From NCBI GenBank assembly GCA_963422465.1, contig OY730173.1, positions 992,001 through 1,056,000 on the forward strand: a stretch of DNA of 64,000 nucleotides. Reading direction: 5' to 3'. Positions 23,210 to 33,564 of this stretch are shown one piece after another (within the stretch, counting starts at the first letter, position 1; the number at the start of each line of letters is the position of its first letter). Position numbers and translations under genes: made by a program. This stretch comes from Lichina pygmaea. Lineage: Eukaryota; Ascomycota; Lichinomycetes; Lichinales; Lichinaceae. The notes beneath the pieces are model-generated. The model had not been told where the DNA came from, searched no databases, and saw only the letters and a program-made list of their open reading frames with translations.

Positions 23210-23635
23210 CACCGAAGCGACGACATCAGGCCGTGGAAGCGGCGTCCTTTGCCCTCGCCCTCCGTTCGGCATGCGTTCAATCCGGGTGGGAGGGCGGTTC
23301 GTCACGGCCTGCTTCCTCGACCGTGGCTCGATTTCGCATCGTGGCCCGTAATCATCATGTGGAGACGGAGTTTTTTTTTTTTCGGTCCCGACGGCAGAAG
23401 GTCGACAGACCTCGCCGGCTCGCCCGACGGTGGCGACCGGGGCCAGTCCTTCCAGACGGTCCGAGTCATGTACAGTCCCGATCGCCGGGGTAAAGATGGA
23501 CTCTTTCCCCACGCGATCTAGGGGAGCCTCGTTTCTGTCCATTCGTTCTTTTGCATCCACGTCCAACCGGGGGTTTGTCGGTCTTTCTGCTGTTATTCTT
23601 GCTGTTCCCATCCACGATGTCATGCATATTTTGTC

Positions 23636-23682
<47 letters not shown>

Positions 23683-25109
23683 CGTTCGCTTCTCTCCCCT
23701 TGACCATTTGCTACCCTTGCTCTCTCCTCCGCGAGCCATGTCTCTTGAAAAACCTCGGCCCTTTTCTGCCTTGTCGCTTGCTTGCCTTTGACCATCTGCT
23801 TTCCTTCTCTTTCAAAGACCTATCCAATCATCTAACTCTTATCTATTGATCTATCTTTGATATTCCCAAATCTACATCTCGCTCTGCATGTCTCCCTACC
23901 GCCCGAGCAGTCGACAGATCAGGTCTACCTATCCACCTATCATACATGGCGCTTTCCATCTAGCATTAGTTCCATCTCCACCGGATAATCTTACGTGGCT
24001 CCTCGCATTTGATTCGGTGAGGGCAGGTATCGCCAATCAGCCCTCGGATACCAGCTCTCAGACATCGTCTAGTGCTGGAATACGGGACAGCAGCATCAAT
24101 ACCTTCTGCAGCCCGTCAACCGATCTACTGTCCTTTGTTCGGAGGGGATTCCTGGTCTATATGCTTCAAGGGAGAGAGACTGGTTGACGAAGAGACATGT
24201 CCTGCGGCGCTGGAGCTAAAAGGCAATGGCCTGCTCTGAGCGGGGAGAAGATGATCATTGACGCCCTCTCAGACCCGAGGGCTATATGGCCCCCTATCTA
24301 GCTGACTAACGCAGCTGACTAAGCCAGCCTCCGCCCTGGCCCGGCAGCGGAATAGAGCCGGGGACCGGGGACCGGGGACGGGGGGGGGGAAGAATTGGAA
24401 AGGGAGAAGGAAGACGGAGAGGAAGGACGAGCGGTCACGATAACCGAAAAAGAGTCCTAGCTCTGCGAGCATACCCACTCACTCTCCGTCTCTTTCGTTC
24501 TGCTCTCTTTGCCGTCGGCTCAATCTACGCGCCGTTGATTCGTACCGCGACTGGGGATCACTTTTACTATACCGGTACCCAACCACCGAGGGCTTGCAAC
24601 CCATCAAAACCCGCAACCACCGAAACTTGCTCCAACATCGATGATAATAAAAATAAAAAAAAATACAAACTCCCACTTCATGTATTTTTTCCTGATCAAT
24701 CCTTTCTTGCTCCTGTCACCGACAAGTACATACGTACTACTGTAACGTACGGTGCAGTGGCACAAGGAAGTACTTATGGCATGTATCTCTTGGTTTTGTT
24801 AGGAGGGGATGGATCTGGGTAAGATCTTGGATTGTCACTGTACTGCACGTACCGTCCTACAGTATTTCAGCTTGGTCTTTTATTTTTCATGTTTTGTTTC
24901 GAGACTGGATTAAATGCTCGCTGGTATCTGGCTGTCTCTCCATGTCTCTCTTCGTAGCTCTGTCGCTTTCTTCAACAACGGGTCGAGAGTCGTCCGTTTT
25001 CAAGGTGGTGTCCGGTCGCCGCTGGCTCGAGCTACCATTGCACGTGCCTCGGCCTTGCATCGTCTTGACGCGACATCGTTGTACGTCAGACCGGATGTGT
25101 TGGACGGCG
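23210..25109. other. Convergent intergenic region, homeodomain gene and GEP4
   Basis: About 1.9 kb lies between two converging genes. It has a CT dinucleotide run (about 23639-23677), a poly-T tract near 23370, G-rich runs near 24360-24390 and an A/T-rich patch near 24645-24690 that could serve 3' end formation. I see no gene. Confidence 0.55.
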
Positions 25110-25999
25110 TCATCCAAACGGGTTGGCCAGGCCCGACCCTGGATGTTGAGGTTCGTATCCGCGACTCCGGAGATATGCTTCGAGCCGATGTTCTGCTCGA
25201 ACAAACTGCATGGCCGCCACGCATCGTCAGTCGAACGACGGTTCAGAGCCAAGCGGAATAGCAATGAGAGTTCCGTGGATGAGACTCGTGACCACCAGGG
25301 CATATGTACCAATCCGTGCTCCTGGACAACTCCGTTCCTCACCCAGATCGACCACGAGCCCATCATGTTGGCCATCATGACGTCGGTGAAGAGACGGTCG
25401 CCGACGACGACGATCTGCGACGCGTGCGTCACCCCCGACGACGCGCCATTGCGAGAATCCGTAAAGTACTCGAGGATCGACGGGTACGTCCCCGGTTTCT
25501 TGGTGGCATGCCGCAGCACAGGTATCCCCGTGCTTTCTTCGAGGACGGAGGCCTGCAGTTGGGTCAAAGTGGTCAGCGTTGGTCCCCTTGCATATCGGAG
25601 ACTGTCTATCTCTTGCGCGGAAGCGAGTGAAATCAGGTCGGGATGTGTCTGTACCTGCCGTCCCCCCGGGTCGGAGTACCTGGTCCCCGCCGAGTTACTG
25701 ACGATGAGAAGCTTGGCGCCGGGGTACGCCTCGCGGAGCTCCTTCAGCTTCTCCTCGTACGGCGGGTGCACATGGTTCTCGCCCGGTGCGGCGAAGCAGT
25801 TATCCTTGTCGAGCACCACCGCGCGGATATCTACCGCCTTTGCTGGGGCGCCAGCGTTGGATGATGAGGCCTCCTTCTTCGAGAAGGCCTGCGAGATGGG
25901 CACTGGTAGTTGTTGAAATGTTGGGACGGTATGGTGTGGCAGACACAGGGCCGGGTCACGTATCAGTCGGAAGATGGAGAGCGTTGCCGAGACGTTCAT
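25110..25999 (-). CDS. GEP4: Mitochondrial PGP phosphatase Gep4 (HAD family)
   Basis: Gep4 dephosphorylates phosphatidylglycerophosphate to phosphatidylglycerol at the mitochondrial inner membrane, on the route to cardiolipin. Exons on the minus strand are 25999-25655, 25552-25310 and 25205-25110, giving 227 residues. All HAD motifs are visible: VVLDKDNC (Asp 64 and Asp 66), IVSNSAGT, the lysine in HATKKPG, and VVGDRLFTDV. The start MNVSATLSIFRLIRDP matches the family; upstream in-frame codons lack an ATG. Exon 3 is in another frame from exon 2 and restores the expected tail HRLEAYLRSRGYE. Intron 1 (102 nt, donor GTACAG) has no in-frame stop. Reading through exon 2 without splicing gives an unlikely long tail. 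SMD3 starts 210 bp away in the opposite direction. Confidence 0.93.
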
Positions 26000-26209
26000 G
26001 GGATTTGGCTGGAGTGGGCAGAACAATGGTCCCGCAACGGCCTGTTGCTCGGCGAAGCTGTCTGACGGTGGCCAGTGGATTGCGGTACCGGTACCGTAGA
26101 GCCATCGGAATATAGTTCTTCCGGCACACCCTACTACCAGTACCGACTAGCGTAGCCCTACAGATCGCCCAACAGGGAGTGTTACCGTGTGCCAGGAGCT
26201 GTCGACAAC
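26000..26209. promoter_or_regulatory. Short divergent promoter GEP4 / SMD3
   Basis: Only 210 bp separate the two start codons, so both promoters and both leaders must be packed here or overlap. A GGTACCGGTACCG-type palindromic stretch lies at about 26083-26097. Confidence 0.6.
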
Positions 26210-26784
26210 ATGACGAGCACCATTGGGATCCCGATCAAGCTCCTCAACGAAGCTCAGGTAGCTGTCCCACAGGCTCCCCTGACTTGGTTCGAGAAGCTTC
26301 TTTCGTTTCTGACCCGCGACTAACCAACGGTGCGAAACAGGGCCATGTCATCACACTTGAAATCACCTCCGGGCAGGTCTACCGGGGCAAACTGCTCGAG
26401 GGTATTGTCACCTTCGCTTCCTTCTTGCGCTCGAGTTGCTAACCTATCCGCGTAGCCGAAGACAATATGAACGTCCAGCTAAAAGACATCACGGTAACAG
26501 CGCGGGACGGTCGGGTGTCGCATCTGGACCAGGTTTACATACGAGGGAGCCATGTCAGATTCTTCATCGTGCCGGATATGTTGAGGTTAGCCCGCTGCGG
26601 GTTCCTTTGGGATGTTGCGCGACAGACGCGGTAGGACAAGTGAAGCGAGTGGGCCTTGGCTGACTTGAACCGCTGCAGAAACGCACCCATGTTCAGATCT
26701 CGAGGGGCCAAGGGGCGTGGTGTGGGACTGGCCAGAGGACGAGCGACGGTGAACAGAGCAAGGGCTGGCAGAGGAGGCCGGTAG
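26210..26784 (+). CDS. SMD3: Small nuclear ribonucleoprotein SmD3
   Basis: SmD3 is a core subunit of the heptameric Sm ring on U1, U2, U4 and U5 snRNAs. Four exons (26210-26257, 26341-26401, 26456-26585, 26679-26784) give 114 residues. The Sm1 motif runs from [11 protein letters not shown] through the [10 protein letters not shown] segment, and Sm2 is [16 protein letters not shown], both nearly canonical. The tail is Arg/Gly-rich, as in the family where such residues are methylated. All four exons are needed, and every junction restores the known protein. Intron 2 is only 54 nt with a GCTAAC branch site. Upstream is the divergent GEP4; IRC6 follows in tandem after 342 bp. Confidence 0.96.
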
Positions 26785-27126
26785 GGCGATGTTGGCCGAT
26801 GAAGTTGATGTGCTCAAGGAGCCTTGATTCCAGGACTCCAGTTGAGATGCCCTTGACCTCTCATGTCATCCAACCGTTTCCGTCCACGATCATAGATCAC
26901 TCTTACGACATCCCCCTTTGGAGACTACGCGAGCTCCATCTCCGTGAATATGTATGTACGTACTCGCGGTACTGTACCGTACGTAGAGCACGACCTTCTG
27001 ATCGTGAGCTACATCGCCCGTCCGAAGTCACGTGGCAAGATGATGACACTTGGGAGCATAAAAGATGGCATTCCTTCTCGATCCTTGCTTCCACCTGGAC
27101 TGGTCTCGAGGAACTAGTCTTCCGTG
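26785..27126. other. Intergenic SMD3-IRC6
   Basis: The 342 bp between tandem genes contain a GTACGTAC-type cluster (about 26950-26990). The stretch should hold the SMD3 terminator and the IRC6 promoter. No gene is seen. Confidence 0.5.
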
Positions 27127-28799
27127 ATGGAAAGCCTGACCTCGCGACGTATTCTCATCCTGGGCCAACCTGGCTCGGGCATCCTGAAATTCCTCCAAGG
27201 TACGGCAAGTCGCGGCGGCGGCGGCGCGCAGAGGGCCCCCCCCCCGCCACCGCCGTGACCTGTTTTCAGATGGAATAAACGCGTACGTGAGATTATGTAC
27301 ACGAATCTGACGGACCACGGCCATCAGACCTCACGGGCTCGCAGCCCTCTGTTCATGCCTCGCCAGATGCGGCACGGCAACAGTCGTTGGCAGGACTGTC
27401 GCACACGTGGCACCTCAAGACGGCGTATTACGACGTCACCATTCCCATCTGGATCGATGAAATTGGACGACTGGACGGCCCGGGCGACGATGACGACGAT
27501 GGCGACGAGGACGACGAGGACGACGAGGACGACGATGACGACCATCCCCGCACCTTCACCGATGCCGTCGTGCAGTGGCAGCGCGAGTTCCTGAAGGAAG
27601 AAGCAAAAGAGGTTCTGGACGTCCTCGGCGCCGTCGTCGTATGCTTTGGGAGGCCTCGGACGGAGGATGACCTGGTGAATCTTCCTCATCGTCTGCCATC
27701 GTTGCACTCGAGCAATGTGTTCTGTGTCTTTTGCCGCTTTCAACAAATCATCCCTATATGACATCAATGCTCCTATGCGAGCTGATCTGCCTCCTTTTCA
27801 GAGATCGTCCCATCTCGTCCAGTTCCCTTGTGTACACCGTCTAACCTTTAAACCTCCTCTCCATACATAGGACCGCATCAAGACGTGTCTGGGCGCCGTC
27901 TCTGCAGTGCGAGACGGAGGCTGTGGGCCGGATTGGGATGGCGTCGTTCTGGCCGTTGGCAACGTTCCCTCGCCGTCCACGACGACAAGAGCATCGGGGA
28001 CGTCATCCGGGCCCTCTTCTCTCAGTGTCAGGACGTTTGACGAGTGGGACGAGATGATGATGGACGCGTCTGGATGTGAGTACATTGATTTCGAGATGAC
28101 TGGTCGGAACACATACGGAGGTCTGTGTCCTTGGCTCTCCATCTTTCCATTTTCTACGGCTTGTACGGAAGACGTGGGGGTTTCCCATGGCTGACTACTC
28201 CTTTGACGCTTTTATGCACAGAACCGACCGGCGTGGCCCGCGTCAAGGAGGCGCTCTCGGTAATAGACTGGAGAGAAGATGCGAGACGAGGCGGTTTATC
28301 ATCGTTGCTGCCAGCCATCGGCACCGACGACGACTCTGATCTCGCCCAAGCCGAAGACACGAACAGCCGAGAAAGAAACATTGAAGAAGAAGTGCGAGAG
28401 CTGGAGCGAGAACTCTTCGGGCTGAGTCGACCGATGATCGGCCAGGCCTCCGGTGCCAAAGACCCTGCTACCACCAAGGAAGCTTCGTACGCCGAGGACG
28501 GCCGAGAGATGCACGACGACGAGTCTCAGGCAGCTCAACTGCAGTCCCTGGAGCTCATGATGTCCAAGCTACAGGCCATTCGCGAGAAGAGGAGCGACGA
28601 GACCAGCAGCGACCGAGTCCGAGGGACCCCTGACGAAGCCGCAGCAGATCCCGCCGAGGGAAACGCACGTGGACGCAAAGCCGAGGGTGAGAAGCACGCT
28701 GCGGCCGAGGACGGCGAGCGTTCGATCGGTGATCCCTCGGACCTGGAGCGGAAGCGAGATGCCTTGAAGACGGTCAGGGAGCTCATGAGGGAATTCTGA
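27127..28799 (+). CDS. IRC6: Irc6 / AAGAB-like adaptor-binding protein
   Basis: This is the fungal relative of yeast Irc6 and human p34/AAGAB, which bind clathrin adaptor subunits and assist AP complex assembly and vesicle traffic. Exons 27127-27199, 27328-27674, 27871-28120 and 28222-28799 give 415 residues. A pseudo-GTPase start RRILILGQPGSG carries a P-loop-like motif, followed by LAGLSHTWHLKTAYY and VPIWIDEI-like family segments. An acidic Asp/Glu run (about 77-98) interrupts the domain. WDGVVLAVGN and TGVARVKEALSVIDW match the C-terminal half. The last 190 residues are a charged coiled-coil-like tail with ELERELFGLSRPM. Intron 2 (196 nt) is among the longest in the window. It converges on PHS1. 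Confidence 0.88.
27486..27542 (+). repeat. GAC/GAG-rich repeat, acidic run in IRC6
   Basis: Imperfect GAC/GAT/GAG trinucleotides in exon 2 of IRC6 encode a run of about 20 Asp and Glu residues. Confidence 0.85.
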
Positions 28800-28811
28800 T
28801 GAATGGAGACG

Positions 28812-28854
<43 letters not shown>

Positions 28855-29192
28855 GCTAGTATCTCTTCGAGCATCTCTCTTGCTTGGAGCGACTGGTGGG
28901 TTTGAAGAGAGACGGGGACTGGAAGTCGAGCACTGTTGCAATCCGGATAAAGTGTTCCGACTTTCTACGCTCTCTTGATACGGTATGCAGTTTCCGCATC
29001 ATTGCACCGCGTGATGGCACCGATTTGATCTAGCAAGATACAGAGGAGACCACCGCAATACCATCCTACATGTGGTCTACCTGAGAGGTCAATCTAATGG
29101 GAGCTCTCCAGAGTTGGATGACCGCCAATACTCGACGCGGATGGCTGGATCCAAATTGGCTCTCGACGCATGCGAAGGTCAAATGAGAATGG
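28800..29192. other. Convergent intergenic IRC6-PHS1
   Basis: This 393-bp convergent spacer starts with a perfect hexamer repeat (GTGCTC unit, about 28812-28853) just past the IRC6 stop codon. No gene is seen. Confidence 0.6.
28812..28853. repeat. (GTGCTC)n hexamer microsatellite
   Basis: About seven tandem copies of a GTGCTC unit begin some 15 bp after the IRC6 stop codon and would lie in its 3' UTR. Confidence 0.9.
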
Positions 29193-30003
29193 TCACCTCG
29201 TGGGCACACTGGCTCCACCGCCGCCACGCATGGGTTGCTTGCCCCTGATTACCCGTCGACGTTGGATCATCATGTGGTTGTACATAACGTACGAGCCTGA
29301 ACGATTCACTGTCAAGGCGTTTCTGGATGAGACTGCGGGAGCGGTGGGAGGAATGAAAATTGAAGGCACCGAGGCAGTTCCCGGTCCGATGATGGTGGTG
29401 AACCTACCAGGGATATAAGCCAGAAGGACAGACTTCAACATCCAGGAAAACTCGTGGCGTATTTGGCTGGCCGGTTCAAGCGCCAGGTAGATGAGATACG
29501 CCTCACTTGCTATGCCTAGCGGGTAGAGGATGTAGAAGGTGTTGTACCTGGCGTCGAACACGTTCAGCTGAACATGGTCTAATGATCAAAGCTGGCTAAT
29601 GTCGAGAAACGGGCGATCTGAAACTTCGGCCCGAGAAAGGGGGTTTCCAAGTCACGAGACTGTACCTGCACCGAAGTGCATACTCACCTCAGCCAAGTCA
29701 ACCACCCATCAAGAAGCCCGGCTGCACTCTGCTGAGAGGGAGGACGCGAGGACGACAGCAGGCGGTAGAAATACGTATATCGAACCACTTCGGTCAAGGA
29801 CCAGGCAAGGATCATAGATGTGTAGACCGGTGACCGAGCGACGTCAGGGAAAGGATGGACGATGAACCACACGAGCAAGAACCGCGACGCTACCTGTATG
29901 GCCGTCGTGACGGGGGAAGAGCGAACGAGGCCTGCACATGTCAATCCTCCGTGCAACAACCCCTCGATTGGCTGTTTCGTTGTGAGGCAGAGAGTTCGAC
30001 TGG

Positions 30004-30036
<33 letters not shown>

Positions 30037-30308
30037 AGGAACTGACCGGTCAGAGCGTGCAACACTTCCAAGCCGGCCGTCGTCTGCGTCCATCTCAACC
30101 ACGTGCCCGCTCCGCCGTGGACATGTTCGAAGCCGACGAGCGGCACGAGCAGGACGACCCGTCCGAGCACGATGGCCCAGGCCAGACTGCTCAGCAGGTT
30201 GTATATCTGCAGGTAACGGAAGCTCCAGGGGACCGAATGCCTCGGCTCGGACGACATGGAAAGTGGAGACGACCGATTTGCGAACGGGGGTTGCGCTGCG
30301 GATGACAT
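29193..30308 (-). CDS. PHS1: Very-long-chain 3-hydroxyacyl-CoA dehydratase (Phs1)
   Basis: Phs1 removes water from 3-hydroxyacyl-CoA in the ER elongation cycle that makes the C26-type acyl chains of ceramide. Minus-strand exons 30308-30047, 29931-29688, 29547-29408 and 29296-29193 give 249 residues, the usual size. The multi-pass protein carries the catalytic pair in ILYPLGIASE: Tyr 177 and Glu 184, seven apart as in yeast Tyr149/Glu156. Other family segments are YNLLSSLAWAIVLGRV, HALTGLVRSSPVTTAIQVASR and SLTEVVRYTYF. Intron 1 contains a GAC/GTC repeat. Intron 3 (111 nt) is in frame and stop-free; removing it gives YIPGSYVMYNHM, the expected junction. The ATG at 30308 is first in frame; one at 30257 is a possible alternative. 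It functionally joins LCB2 in the sphingolipid route. Confidence 0.94.
30003..30036. repeat. (GAC)n microsatellite in PHS1 intron 1
   Basis: A GAC/GTC run sits within the 115-nt first intron of PHS1, close to the donor. It is the same trinucleotide as in the LCB2 and UTP4 exons. Confidence 0.9.
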
Positions 30309-31429
30309 GGCTCAAGCTCCAATTGTTGCCTGAATACGGATCCGTACACCCGGAAGGGAGGAGGGAAAAGGGGGGGGAGGGAGGGGGAAGGGGGGACAAG
30401 AACTGACGAAGCACGCAGACCAATGGAACCCGGAAAACACAGTACCGTATGTAAACAGGCAGCTTCTTTTTCAATGAGCGGAGAAAAGTACGAGTAGACG
30501 AGAGAGAGAGAGAGAGAGAGATGGCTGCTAGTACTGTAAGTCAGGGCAACAGGAAGCCAAAAGTAATGTCGTACCTAAAGAGGAGCTGTTACCGTATGTC
30601 CAGAGATCAGACGACACAGATGAGGCGCACACGAAAATCACACCAGCAGCCAACCCCCCCCCCCCCCTCCAAAGATCACCTCCAAGCCTGGGCTCTATAC
30701 CATAAGCCACTTACACAGAACATACTGTAAAGAAAAGGAACAAACAGGCCAGAAAGAGGTTGGTCTCTCTAAAGATAAGTGTGGAACTTTCTCATCCTGT
30801 GGGAGGACCAAGGATTGCAGAAGGTTGATGATTTGTCGACCGGATAGTGAGATGCATGAAAGGTAACAGTACTGTACTGTACAAAGCGGAAGTGACAAGG
30901 CTGGTGGGTGGACTGCTGTGCAGTGTAGAGCTGGACGATAGGCATAGATGATTACTATAAGAGAGAAGTGGGGGTCAGTTGGCTGAGTGGGTCCACAACT
31001 ACTTTTTTGTCTAACACATGATAGTACTGTAGTTCCACGGCTCACATGTATCTGATATCTGACCAAGCTCTGTGGTTATGCTCACTCTCTTTGATATCAC
31101 ATCATGCTCTGTCTCTCTGGGTTGATCGACCAGTCTGATGACCTACACTAGTAGAAGACATCACACCACATACTCACATGCCTGTACACCAACGCACATG
31201 TTCACTCATGTATTTACTGAACAATCTCTCAAGTGATGTATGTAACATGTCAATAAGACAAGCAGACTAAAAGAAGAGTGGTTTGGTAAGAGGTACAGTA
31301 GGCTGAGTAGAAAGAAAGAGAGAGAGAGATAGTGTAGCATGAAAAAGGTTCATTCATTTCTGTTCATCAAATCCGCCGGGTAAAACTGCTACCACCACCA
31401 CCAGCCAGCCAGCCAGCCAGCCGCACCTT
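30309..31429. other. Intergenic RING gene-PHS1
   Basis: The 1.1 kb between tandem minus-strand genes hold G-rich purine tracts (about 30355-30400), a GA run (30503-30521), a C run near 30657-30667 and a CCAG tetranucleotide run (about 31399-31423). No gene was recognised. Confidence 0.55.
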
Positions 31430-32761
31430 TCATATGAAAATCTGGCGAAAAGACGTCTTCGAACTGACGGAACGCTGGCACACCTTGCACGCCTTGAAGG
31501 GTTCGCTCTTGCCTTTCCGGTCGCGTCGTCGCTTTGCCACGCTGCGGTTGTTCACGCATTCGCCGCAGTAGACCTGCTCGCGATGATCACCGTCGTCGTA
31601 CCGTTAGCTCGTGAGCGTGGGAGGGGTAGAAACAGAGGTGAGGGGGAGGTGAATCGAATCGTTGGCAGGATGTCATCGACTTGTAAAGCAAAAGGAAGGA
31701 CGGTCCGAGGACGGGGACAAACGTACGTGTCCACATCCCCGGACGAACCAGACCGACCGCTTCTCGTCCGTCTCGCCTACGCCAAGCTCGTCGTCGCAGT
31801 TCGGACACACAATCACCTGCTCCTCGTTCGGCGACCGCGTGAACCCGTTTCGCGCCGGCGGTGGCGTCGGTGGCCTCTCCGCCGATGTCCCGTGAGGCCG
31901 GAACGCCACCGTCTCGTACGACAGATTCGGCATGTCGAAGCTCGCGGGAAAGGGACCGTCCGTGATGACGACGCCGGAAAAGCCTCCCGCGACCGTGGGG
32001 CCATCGGGATCGACGAAATGCTGCCGGCGCCGACCCTCGGCGGCGAGGATCTCTCGCCTTCGTCGGAAGGCCTCCCTCTCGGCGACGCCGCCGCCGCGTC
32101 GAAGACCGTCCTCCTGGATGCGCTCGAGGAGGCGTGAGCCGAATTGGACCGGATCCCCCAGCAGTCGCCTTTGTGCGCTCGTCGCCGAGTGAGCGGCTGA
32201 GCTTGTAGCGGCATGGTTGTGAGGGTGGCCACCACCGCCGGCGCGGCCAGAACCCGACGCGAACGAGCCGGCCAGCGGGTGACGGAAGAAGGTCATTGCG
32301 CCACCGAGCCCATCCTGTCCGAGCGAACGTCCTCCGTGGGCTGGGCCCCAGCGGGACGACGGTGACACCGGCCGCGCGCCCACCACCTGCAGATCCGGGA
32401 CCGGCGGCCTCAGTTGCGCCGCACGCTGGTCTGGCTGATCTGGGAGGGCGTCGACGTCGATGATGTCCCTCTCAAAATTCGGTGGCCGACTGGCCCGAGT
32501 GGATGTTGGGCCGACATTGTTTGGCGCGCCGCGGGCGCTGGAGACGGGCGCCGGCTCTGGTTCGTCGCCGGTAAGGTCGATGATGGCGTGACGGCTTCCA
32601 GGGCCTGCCATCGGACCGAAAGCGTCGAAGATGGTAGGGAAGCCGTAGTCGTTGAGCAGCAGGAAGGAGTCTTCGGCCGCCAGTGGATGGTGTGGCTCGA
32701 TCGGACGCGCCGTCAAGAATGGTGTGAAAGGGAAGTGCAGATCCTGTGGTAAGGAGTTCAT
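31430..32761 (-). CDS. RING-finger protein with SUMO-interacting-like motifs
   Basis: The modelled exons 32761-31727 and 31573-31430 encode 392 residues. The long disordered N-terminus has two hydrophobic-acidic motifs typical of SUMO-interacting motifs, IIDLTGD (60-66) and IIDVD (100-104). A C-terminal RING-like domain starts at VCPNCDDELG and runs through CGHVYCGECVNNRSVAKRR to ACKVCQ, so four Cys/His pairs are visible only after splicing across CGH|VYCGEC. It ends in KTSFRQIFI. SIMs plus RING is the architecture of SUMO-targeted ubiquitin ligases (Rfp1/Slx8 type). Fungal relatives are often just called cell cycle control proteins. The start is less sure: the ATG at 32761 follows a CAG and an upstream exon is possible. 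The biochemical role is inferred from architecture. Confidence 0.75.
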
Positions 32762-33564
32762 CTGCCAGTGGTGAATTCCCACGTCGAACCCTCTCCGTTA
32801 GCACGACCTGAGGGCGTCGATCCTTGTGCAAGAGCTCGAGGGTATAACCGTGCTTCCTGAATTGATGGGAGAGGCCAGAGGCTTGGAGAGTGATCTGACC
32901 TTATTCACCGGCTTGGCTGAGCTGAAGCTTGGTCTTGGCCTGTGGTCTAGGCTCCAGGAGGTCTCAATCGAGGATTTAGAGAGAGCTCACGGATTCTTAG
33001 TCGTCGATGATGCCGGGACGAGGATGTTATCAAGCCATCACCGACGATTGCAAGCAGCACTTGCTGCTGTATTGTTATCGCTTTTGTGTGTCACCATCAA
33101 GTACCTTCTGGCAGTCTGTCCGAGGGGCTGGTACTTGTGTGGCACCGGAAGATACCTACGTCCATCCTCGACCCTGAAACTAATCGGCGATTATGTCAGC
33201 TTCGCTTAGATATCCAATCAAGGTCAGCGAATGAAAGGATCGGTTACCTTAATTCTGCTGCCGGAAAGAGAACAGAAGGTCACATTACGTAATCACTCAG
33301 CTAGGTTTACTTTGTCTGCGTTGGGCTCGGGCATCGTGATGTCAGAGCTGTACTTCGTACTGCGGCAGAATCTGATAGAGAGAGCAGTTCAGATGTTGCA
33401 TGCCATGACAGCAACAGCTTGGCACTGTCTGATTTGACCATAAAGAAACCTTTGCAGAGCATCCCATTCCGGCAGAGAGATGCCACTAGCACCAGCAATT
33501 GCGATACCTTCTAGTGACAAATCAAGACACGATCGACCAGCCCCACGATCAAAACCTCACCGCC
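32762..33564. other. Intergenic PRP19-RING gene
   Basis: The 800 bp between tandem minus-strand genes should hold the RING gene promoter and the PRP19 3' end. One plus-strand open frame crosses most of it but lacks an ATG start and any family resemblance. Confidence 0.5.

Noticed and set aside
20825-23707. Minus-strand open frame of 960 codons opposite the homeodomain gene
   Set aside because: Low-complexity Arg/Gly/Val-rich shadow of the homeodomain coding sequence, with no domain.
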